Shown here: positions 54,901 to 64,000 of the stretch, piece after piece
Numbering within the stretch: the first letter of the stretch is position 1
Layout of the letters: the number at the start of each line of letters is the position of its first letter
NCBI GenBank assembly: GCA_902806565.1
Contig: CADCXA010000027.1
Location: forward strand, 1,612,001-1,676,000
DNA: 64,000 nt
Reading direction: 5' to 3'
DNA from: Hypoxylon rubiginosum
Lineage: Eukaryota; Ascomycota; Sordariomycetes; Xylariales; Hypoxylaceae
The notes under the pieces: model-generated
Seen by the model: only the letters and a program-made list of their open reading frames with translations
Databases searched by the model: none
What the model was told of the DNA's origin: nothing
Program-made: the position numbers and the translations under genes

Positions 54901-57900
54901 ATGATGTCTTCTCTTCCCATGCATCGTCAATGCAATATGCGCTTCTCGGCGGCCAGCCTGCTGTACGTGCGTGGCTCTCCGGAAGTCCGTTCAATTGTCA
55001 TCAGACAACCGCTCACGTTGGATGAAGTCTTGGATACTGCAGGTGGACCCTGACCAACTGGGTCTAACGACGTCGTCATGGAAAGACATATATTCTCGCC
55101 TGTCTGGTGAGATATGCATGTGTCTCGAATGTATCACTCACTATAATTAGGTACAATGGTTCGACATGGTTGGTGTAAGTATGCTAGGTAGAGACGGAGC
55201 ACGGCATAACCAAATGTTTTAGGGTTGGCTTGCCCGAAAACCTTGAAGAAATGGGTGGCTACAGCATGTAGACCAATATTAGTCTACCCGCTGCTGTGCG
55301 TCTTGCCTGCTCCACCAGTTCCGGCATGAAGGTTCAGTAGATCGTGACGACGAGTCGTGACGGCCGAAGCTGCAATTCGACGAGTAAGAGATTGCCGGCT
55401 CTCTAACTGTACGACCTATTAGCCAGCCAGCCTGGAAGCAGTGACACTTGCCTTGTCTTAGTCAGTATCCAAGCCTAGGTACTTGGACGTTGAAAAAAAA
55501 GTTCAGTCAAGTTCTAGGAGCCGCCGTCGCCTCCATACAAGCAGCAAGATGCCGAAAACGGGCGTAGTTCAGATGAGATATTTTCAGCTCATGTCTAATA
55601 GGCTTTCGGTTGTCTCCGAGCATGGAGAGAGCTTAACTTAATTCCCATTAGCTTCTTCCTAGACCGTCGTCATCCCATCTTAGTGCGAGAGCTAGCGAGG
55701 GCCCGTCCCTTAACATTACTCAAGAGAGCCGCTTTTCACCTTCGAGAAGCCAATTCCAAACTCGAAATGGCCCGTCTGTCTCGCCTAGGTAAAAGTCTCG
55801 GCAAATTCTTAGGTTGACACCTGTGTTCGATGTCCCTAGCACAAGCAGCAGAGCCTAGAGCGGGATGGATGGTGTCGATGTCGATGGTGAACAGGGAGAC
55901 GTTGCAGAATTGTGACGGGATGAACTTGTCAATAGAAGGAAAAAGTGGTAAAACTCAAGATTTGAAACGTGCCAAATTCGCAGGCTAATTCAACCATTCA
56001 ACCACAGGGTTGATTTCTACATACCCACGTAGGTAATTAGTAACCTAGGTAGTCAGTAGTTGAGGGTCGAAGTCCTTGGTCTTTTTGGTTCTCCGGCTCT
56101 GCTCCTTGAATGCCGATTTGATTGTCGAGGGCCGGGGTCCAGGCACCATGTCGTCGGATTTGGCTTCGCCGCTCCCCGAAATGGTACTCGTCATTTACAA
56201 TCACGTCGATGTTGACATTTCAGGACCAGCAGGGTTGACGGCAATGCGGCTAAGGGATGAGAATGAGAATGAGTAGAGAGATATTCCGTTGCCTCTTTCG
56301 AATTCGAGTTGATGGGAGTCGTTTCAAACTTCGTCTCGATCTGGCAACTCCAAACTCCAGATTGAGCAGAAAAGGGCAAGGGCTAAACGGGGGGGGATAC
56401 GTTAGGGTTAGGTAGATACTCCCCACCTACCTAATTTAGGTACCTAAAGATACCTAAGAATACTATAGCCCCTGTATTAGAAGAAACCGACTTCCTTACC
56501 TTTGTAGGTAGGTGCATAGTATACATACTGTATTGGTACACGCATCTGCATATAAGGAATTAATATACAGGTATCTCTAGATACCCTGGCTGCCTAGGCA
56601 CCTGTACATAGTACATAGGTACCTAAGTTAAGCGGATTTGGAAACATCCGCGAACAGGCTGCATCACGCTTGGCGGAAAGTGGATAGGCTAGGTACATAG
56701 GTGAGGTACTATGTAAAATGTCAAGAGGTGAGTCGAACGAGTTGAAAACAAGAACAAGTTAAACGAGGGCTAGACTAGTAGACTAGTACTAAGGAGGAGT
56801 GAGGAGTGAGGAGTGTTGGGACTAGGGGGCCTCTCGGAACACGCGTGGCCTTCCGCTAGGAGGTACCTAGCTCCCTAGCTCCAATAATTACCAGGCGTCC
56901 CGGTCAAGGACAGATAGCCGATATCTGATTGGACAACCGCCGACTTAGATTCCCCATTTGGGAATTATGAGGCTTAGGTACTATAGTCACCTACCTATAT
57001 GATCACTATTTTACACCTACTCCTATCCCCCCTTATCCTTACCGATCTTTCTTCAGCCGCAAGAGTCTAATACCTACCTAGGTATATACGTCATCTACAT
57101 TTCGAGCCATGAATGTCATTTCGAGCCGTGAATGTGCATAGACGTGGAAGATGAAGTAATTTATAAATGATTTCCGAATTACCCTCACGAGTCCATGTAC
57201 ATTTATCCGCCTTGTTTTTCTTGTTTCTTATCCAATATGTATTATGTATTTTGTGAGGTAGTCCGTCGTCTGTCTCATAGAAGTCGGTGATGGATGCTAT
57301 AGTAGAAGGTAGCTAAGTATATGGTATATGTTGTTGTTATTAATATTTATGTCCCGTGCTTCGTATGACGGAATTGGCATTTACTTCTAAAAATTCCCGG
57401 TGCCACGAATGACAAACGATTGGCGATGCTTGCGCGATCCATCATATATCATTAAATGTTGAGGCAGCAGCCCATACGAGCGTCAATAATTACGAGATCA
57501 GCCCTCTGCTTTGTTACACGCTGTACCACATCACTCGCACTCGTGCAGATAGCATGAATTGGCTAGTCTATGTACGAGCTGGTTTGAATACGTTCATGCG
57601 TGGTCGCGTGTCACCATATCAACACGAATTTCCTTAGTGTTCAGTGAGGCTCCGTGAATGCTTGCGTTTATCATCAGCCACATGCTGACATAGTAAGCCA
57701 ATAGCGATGTTATGTTATAGTAAATCGAGGTCACAAGCCTGGATCTCCCCAATCTCTTTAACTAATACTATTCCGCTGTGGCGTTGAGCTGACGAAGTTG
57801 GAATCAAGTACCGTAGGTAGGTAGCCAATATTGCAACGGTAGAATTATCTAAAAGTAGTAGCACCAATATGAGCATCCTGCGTCTATTCTACCTTTTCCG

Positions 57901-58322
57901 CGCTTCTCACTTCGTACACTACCCTCGTTTACCAGACCTGCCCAAGTGCTTGGCAGGGTTACAGGCGATCTCCTTAGCTACCTACATGTAGTATTCGCAT
58001 CCGTCCCTTAATGAGACAGTATTCGTTTAGGTTTCTCCGGCAAAGAGGTTGGATCCAGAATTTGTCGACAGTGTTTAAGCCGAGGTAGTTTTGGAGGCCG
58101 TGCTGCCGTGATGCTGGCCTACATATCGATGTCATGTGTCGTACGAGAGACTTGGGACATACGGGGCTCTGATTCATAAACCATAGGGATGAATGACTAT
58201 GATGTCTACATAGTATGTTTCTAGGTATGGAATTAAAAGTCGATCATTTCTTGGCTAAACCACTATAAGAAAACTTAAGGAACGTAAGGTTGTCGAGCTT
58301 GAAACTACACATTAAGGAGACA

Positions 58323-58384
58323 ATAGACTTGTGAACATTAATAGACTTATGAACATATTATAGACTTATGAACATATTATAGAA
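58323..58384. repeat. short tandem repeat, about 20-nt unit with AATAGACTTATGAACAT core
   Basis: Three imperfect copies of a unit containing TAGACTT[A/G]TGAACAT lie head-to-tail in AT-rich non-coding sequence. The second and third copies share AACATATTATAGA ends. Confidence 0.8.
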
Positions 58385-59510
58385 TAATGTATTATCGCTT
58401 TGCCTAATAGTCACTTGTATATGATTCCGTGTATAATCCATGTAAATGTGTGCTATGGGGCATCTTAGGCACAAAAGGACCTGTACCTAGGTACCTACAG
58501 ACCTAGAATTAGGTACGGTACATGGTACATTTTCTTGTGGCTTAGCGTGCTCTTCTCTCGCCCTCTGCCCCTCCTTGAGAAAACTTGGCTTGCTTGGGTA
58601 CAGAACTCCATTTCTACCTTTTTTCTGCCCCTCTCGCTCCTCTCCATCACTCCATCACTCTACGCTCTCAGGCTGCCAGGCTCCGCCACACATTTCTCTG
58701 CAACATCTTAGGATGCCTTTTCCGCATTTCGACATAATTGTCGACCCCGTCTAGAGATCCGAAACCCTGTCGTAGGCAAAATAGGACCTGGTAGATGTTT
58801 CAGGGGGTTGAAATCTCAAAGTTCGTCACCATTTTCTACAGCATTCGTAAGTGAGAGCTGGGATGAGGAGATGAAAAGGAAATGAAGGAGATGAGGTAAT
58901 TCTCATTCTCGTCGTGGATATGCAGGACATGTTAACCCGGCAGAGTGACTTATGGAAAAATCATGGCAATTTATATACCCAATGTGACGAGTGACTACTA
59001 CCTTATTGCAGACGTCCTTCAATTCCCCGAAGACCACCCCAGTTTTCCCGCCTTAGTTGAAACGTCTAAATATGAGAGATCGACTTGCCTGATCGGGCTG
59101 ACTTTGAAACATTGCTGACAAGGGCTGCGAGAAGGCGAAACCATGCAATGGCTAGGCTTGTTTAAAAACTCGTTCGTTACCCAATGCCACCTATGGGGAC
59201 CTATGGGACCTATGGATAAAATCATAAATCGAAACAATGCGGTTGAAAACCTCTTCGGTCCCGAGACACGGCGTTCTTGGACGGGAATCTCTCGTCAGGT
59301 CAGAGGTCAGATCTCTCTCCAAGGCAAGCCAGGCAAGCTAACCTACCTAAGGTATCTAGGTACCTACATGTAGGCAAGCCGGGCAAGGGAAACAAGAAAC
59401 GAGAACCGCAGCCACAAACGCCGCAGCAGCCGCAGAATCCAAAGTAAAAGTATTACTGTTGTTCGTATTTTCTACCTACCTAACCTAGACTGGATTTCCC
59501 TTCTTAACTC

Positions 59511-59533
59511 CTAAGCCTAAGCCTAAGCCTAAG
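59511..59533. repeat. CTAAGC hexamer run
   Basis: Three CTAAGC units and a fourth partial CTAAG lie in the gene-free region. The unit resembles but is not the telomeric TTAGGG repeat, and the run is far from a chromosome end signal. Confidence 0.75.
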
Positions 59534-62500
59534 TCTTCAAGTCTAGCTCTTATGTACAGTGCCGTACTATGCTGATCATCCAAAGAGGAAGTCAGCTGCC
59601 AAGCTGCCAGGATTTTCTCGTCCCGTTGCGCGTTGCGCGTTATCAAACATAGGAAAGTGTTGCGAGATCGGGAATATTTCCACAGCTTACACTGTTCGAG
59701 TCTTACACGTTGGTAACAGCATGAGCCGGAACCCCTTGTTTTGAGGTATAATAAACCCCGCCAATCTGCATACTCGATTTTCCTTGCCTGAGGATCTCCC
59801 TCTGGGTACTTTGTCTACGTAAGGTAAGTCTTCCGTCAGCTAACCCAAGCCGAAGCCCAAGCATTACTGGGATGTTTACCTTCATAAAACCCTCGTCTTC
59901 GTATCCAAATGCACTATTAGAACAAGACCATCTCTTGTCTACCACCTGTCTACCACCTATGTACACAGGACTCTAATAGTAAGGGGGTTACATTGCCGTA
60001 AAAGCCCTAAACTGCATAACATATATCTATCATATTTCTGACGCAGCGAGCGGGAATGAAACTCGTTGCATACCTACTCTCACCCACTTTACGTATTCGA
60101 CCCTCGAGGTGCTCTCCCACCATGCAGGAAAACATGGGCCTACACAGGCTGTGGGCTATGGGCTACGGGCTACGTACACTGGCCTGGCCTGCATACGTTA
60201 GGTACGCTAGACTGGCAGAACCAGAACCGGCATAGAACCCGTACAGTGAGACACAGTATAGAATACCTAAGGGCTCTCTGTAAGCTGCAAGTTGCGGTAT
60301 TGCTACATGCCGTACCTAGGGTACACTGCCTGGGAAAAAGCTTGTATGTAAAATGTCTACTTCGTACAGCCACAGCCACACACACGCACACGCACCCATC
60401 CATCCACACAAACATCCATATTTACGGTGGGTTTTCACCCTAGTTGGAGTATCGGTTCCCCGTACGCAAACTGTCTGATACGACACTCCTTGCCATTTCT
60501 TCTCGCAGCATGACTCAAGTGTTGCTGCCTGCCTGTCAAGACTCTCTTAGCTGGTCTGGCTAGGCTGTTGAGTTAAGCAAGCGGCCGCCTGCTTTGGGGG
60601 GTTTTTTCTATACGTAGCCCATAACACTGGGCTACTTGCCTATTAGAGGTAAGTGGGCTTATAACTCCATACACATACATGTATATAGTATGTATGTAGG
60701 TAAGTCGATGTACTTGTATACCTCCTAACCTCAACCACATCCCCACTTTGCAGCTGCTGACGCTGCTGATTTCCAAGCTTGGTAAGGTATAGAGAAGTAC
60801 ATACTGTACTGAATATACATGGCCCCCCTTTCAACCTGTTGATATTAACATGTTATTAGTACTAACGGTCTCTGCCGACTTTCCCTGTCTATATACATAC
60901 GCCTACTCGTTATACCTTACCTCACTTACATGCGTACATACATACATAGCTCCATATGCATATCTACCTGCACACAGTATATAGGACTAGGTACATAATA
61001 ACTGTTCGTGGTAGATTTCATACGTGCGTATTGCCTATATCCATCACCTATCCGGGATGTTGATCATAGATATATCTAGGATACCTATGAGATCCCTTAG
61101 TCTCTTTTAAAACACTTACAAAAAGCGCCACGAGAGAAAAAGAGATCGGCCGGGTTCTAGATCTCTTCCGCGAGAATTCTACTGCGCCATCCCATCCCAT
61201 CCCAAGTCCTGAGCTCCTGACACGTCTTACAGCAGCAAAAAAAACTGTCTATTTATTAGTTTTCGTCCCATCTGCCCACCTATGCGCGGTGCAGTGCGAA
61301 GTGCAGCGCAGTCTCTCTTTCGAGACTCCACTCCAATCCATCCACCTCTCACTTCTCACCCTATTACATTACATGTGTGCTTCTGCCCAGTTGAGAAAAG
61401 CAGCATACCTAGGCAAAGCTGGGTGCTAGGTAGCCGCTTTGCTAATATTTCCACACCCCCCACACTCGCTGATTCGTCCGTCACTCTTGCATCCCCCTTC
61501 ACATTCTTTTTCCGACGTCGAGGGATCGACCCTGCATGGCAAGTCGTTCACCCCCGGCCTGTGCTTCCTTAGAGACTCGAGTTCGAAACGGGGTAGGTCA
61601 GTCTCTATTTACGAGTACTAAGAGAGGGGACCTGCGGCGGAAAGATACAAGACTAGCCCTATAAACACGCCATCCCAAGGTCGGACTAGAGACCCTGCCC
61701 TACCGTGGAAGACAGGGCTCTTCAACCCTGGGAAAAAAAATTAACGGAGAGCAGGGACAGGCCAACTTTGATCTGATCTGTACATACATACTCGACAAGC
61801 TTGCTTGATCAGCCTTGTCGTTGTAGTGGCGTGAAAAGAAGGCTTCCCCTCCCTCTTTCTCCTCCTCCCCCCCAAGGGCAACAACACGCCTCACCACCTT
61901 CAGCCACTTCTTCTACCTCTACTTCGAGCTAACACGGCGTAGCCAGACCTCTCTCTAGTTCTCGAGGTCGTCTCTGGGCCACTTCTCTTGCTGCCTCAGC
62001 TTCTTATATTCTCTGAACTGGCGACTTGATCGACTTATTACTTTTTTTTCCTCTTCTTTCCCCCTTGTTTGGCATCGCTTCTTTAGCATGCCTAGGTAAC
62101 GCTCTCTTTGACAGCGAGCGCTTGCCCTCTGGTTCGACCGGCTTCATACTATACACTAAGCTTGCGTAAATCGACCTAGTGGACTATTCTGCCTTGACCA
62201 ACCGCTTTAACTTTTCTTCCAATCCCATTTCCCTCCTATCCGGTTTCTCTACGGTTCTTGTATGAAATCTTCCACCTACATCCGCACGCATATTACTTTC
62301 AGATAAGCCAGGCCCTCGTTTTTACTCCACACTCAGAACGACCTCTACTTTCCGCTTCGGGCATTGCCTAAATCGGCTTCAAGTGGTAGAATCTGTCTAT
62401 CAGCTCACCTTACCGTCTCGTTCCAAGATCTTCCTTACTTAGTTCTTCCCGAGACTTGGAGCTACTTTGGGCATCGATCCTCCCGAGCCGTCCAGGGTTC

Positions 62501-62833
62501 CTCGACTGCTGCTGTGTCGGCCGCATGTCCAGTTGCAACACCTAAAATACCACGCAACAAGCTACCATAATTTAACCCCCCCAGTTAATCCTTTAGAAGT
62601 TACTACCCATGTGTTTGGCACCGATCTTCAAATGAGGCTGGGCTTTAGGATCCAAAAGTTCCATAAGCCCCGATTGCATCCTGTCCCTTTTCTACCAAGC
62701 TGGCCGTCCTCACCAGCTTTCTTATGCAAAGGTTAATCACCACCTCTTGTTTCATATACACCGTCACCTCCTGTCACTTTGCTCGTTTCCAACCCTTAGC
62801 ATGCCTTCCCACGTCACCATTTAGCTCCTCCTC

Positions 62834-64000
62834 ATGTCTGCTATCGAGATGATGCTCACAGCCAAGCAGCCAGTCCACCACGGGTATCGGCCTGTCCATG
62901 ACCTACCGACGCCGCCTCGATCCTCGCCCCCCTTGAGTGTCCAGGACTCCTTCCAGAAGCCACATATCGGTCTCCCCCAGCAGCAGAGTCCATCTACCAA
63001 GCCCATGTCAGCACCTCATCGTGGCCTGCCTCTCCCGGCAGCCATGACACTACCTCAACCACCGCCTCCGGCTCCTGGTCCTCCTCACCCACCAGCCCCG
63101 GGGCCACCTTTACATTCTCAGGGGGGGCCAATCCCTTCCCCGCATAGTCAAGCACTTGGCGCATTGCCGGCGCCACCTCAGCATCCAGGTTCCGAGGAGT
63201 CGATGAGGAGTTGGCTGATAGCCAAGGCCGAGGAGGAGAGAAGAAAACAAGAAGAAGAGAAGACGCGGCAGGAGTCGTTGCGCCTAGAACAGAGAAAGCT
63301 AGAATACGAGATGCTCCGAACTTCCTTGGATCGAGGTATCCCGCCCCCGATGGTGCCTGTTGTTTTTGCTGGGATGAGCGGTGGAACACTTCCGCAGGCG
63401 GCTCTCGAGTGGGCGCAGCAGTATCTGATGCCACAGCAAGGACACCCAGCGCAGATTTTGCCGGCCCAGGGAGCGTTATCGCCCGAGCACCGAAGGGAAT
63501 CTTCGCAATATGGAGCGCCGCAGCAGTACGGTGGCTCACTTGGTGTCCCGTCGACGCCGGGGACTGGGCCAGGTGCTCCGGCAAGTTTTGTTGCCTATCA
63601 GGGGCCCGGATCGCCAACGAGGCCACGAGCACACACGTTGAGTATGGGTGGGGCCGTAGGTAGACCGTTGGGAGGTTCTGCTCTTCCCCGGTTAAATACG
63701 GGTGAAGGACCCCCTGGTCCGCCTAATATTCCTCATCCGCAGCACCTGGCGCATCAAGCAGCGGCGCCGCAACAAGACACACAGTCGCCCTCGATATACT
63801 TCCACCATTGGCAACCACCGAATACCCAAGGAGGCTCTAATCAGCCAGGAACGCCTTCTGGTTTGTCAAAATCCAAAACGAGCAAGTAAAAAAAACGAAA
63901 CTTGTGTGGCTAATACTGCCCTTCGATTTATTAGTGGAATCGCCGAAGAAACGAAAAGCGACCGGGCCCCAGCAAGCAGCGCCGCCGCCGAGCCAACGGT
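62834..64000 (+). CDS. proline/glutamine-rich coiled-coil protein, 3' incomplete
   Basis: I do not recognise the family with confidence. The open frame starts MSAIEMMLTAKQPVHHGYRP and is followed by a Pro-rich region with PTPPRSSPPL and PQPPPPAPGPPHPP. A charged helix or coiled coil (about residues 125-165, WLIAKAEEERRKQEEEK) comes next. A short conserved-looking block, PPPMVPVVFAGM, follows, then Gln/Gly/Pro-rich sequence ending SIYFHHWQPPNTQ near residue 332. The frame stops at 63887-63889, but a GTAAAA or upstream GTTTGT donor and a TTTATTAG acceptor at 63932 suggest a further exon. In one frame that exon reads ESPKKRKATGPQQAAPPP, which looks like a nuclear-localisation segment. The gene therefore probably runs past the window end. 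The composition suggests a regulatory or nuclear protein, but no function can be assigned. Confidence 0.7.

Larger units (their letters stand above)
51579..62833. other. 11 kb region without recognisable genes
   Basis: This is the longest gene-free part of the window. Its open frames are all under about 130 codons and none shows a domain. It contains a G20 tract (51960-51979), an ATAGACTT-type triple repeat (58323-58384), a CTAAGC hexamer run (59511-59533) and many TACCTAGGTACC words (for example near 56432-56460, 56590-56630, 58482-58500, 59341-59375). The 3' part from about 61.2 kb is pyrimidine-rich and probably leader of the proline-rich gene at 62834. No transposon ORF, long terminal repeat or tRNA was found. 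Confidence 0.5.

Noticed and set aside
59511..59533. A telomere-like repeat
   Set aside because: The unit is CTAAGC and not CCCTAA, and only about four copies are present in the interior of the sequence.

Overview
The window is nuclear DNA of a filamentous ascomycete (Pezizomycotina). Introns are short, mostly 45-75 nt, with GTANGT-type donors, CTAAC-like branch sites and YAG acceptors. Gene content also points there: UDP-galactopyranose mutase, a Chs7-family protein, a class X-type hybrid histidine kinase, a WW/Gly-Tyr-rich protein and NCE101. Many intergenic GGTACCTA/CCTAGG words suggest a Sordariomycete, possibly Xylariales, but this rests on general sequence style and not on a search. No prokaryotic or viral genes, CRISPR arrays, intact transposons or convincing tRNAs were seen.

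Layout. 1-9 kb: homocysteine synthase (+), EMC7 (+), a Wwm1-like WW protein (-), a Pns1/CTL choline-transporter-like protein (-). 10.6-18.6 kb: a Rab4/Ypt4-type GTPase (+), protein O-mannosyltransferase of the PMT2 class (-), an MFS sugar transporter with a long N-terminus (-). 18.7-23.5 kb: a gap without recognisable genes. 23.5-27.5 kb: Chs7-family protein (+) and TFIIH subunit Ssl1/p44 (+). 28-32.8 kb: 4-hydroxyphenylpyruvate dioxygenase (-), a TTC36-like TPR protein (+), NCE101 (-), ribosomal protein L27 (+). 33.8-35.3 kb: a TPT/DMT-family transporter (-). 35.3-40.4 kb: a second gap. 40.4-51.6 kb: UDP-galactopyranose mutase (+) and a 2494-residue hybrid histidine kinase (+). 51.6-62.8 kb: an 11 kb gap. 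62.8 kb to the end: the 5' part of a proline-rich regulator-like gene (+) whose last exon or exons lie beyond the window.

Exon structures were assembled by hand from splice signals, reading phase and family motifs. All complete models close in frame except that the 5' end of the sugar transporter is unresolved. Several genes serve the secretory pathway and cell wall (EMC7, PMT2, Chs7-like, UGM, a possible nucleotide-sugar or phosphate-sugar transporter, Rab), but they are interspersed with unrelated genes, so this is not a pathway cluster.

Most interesting observations: (1) HPPD lies head-to-head with a TTC36-like gene; mammalian TTC36 is reported to bind and stabilise HPPD, so the pair may be a conserved functional linkage. 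(2) The PMT2 gene has an 8-nt microexon that supplies the Glu of the catalytic Asp-Glu motif. (3) The Rab GTPase carries a roughly 30-residue low-complexity insertion between switch I and the DTAGQE motif. (4) A large gene-free stretch lies upstream of the proline-rich regulator-like gene.
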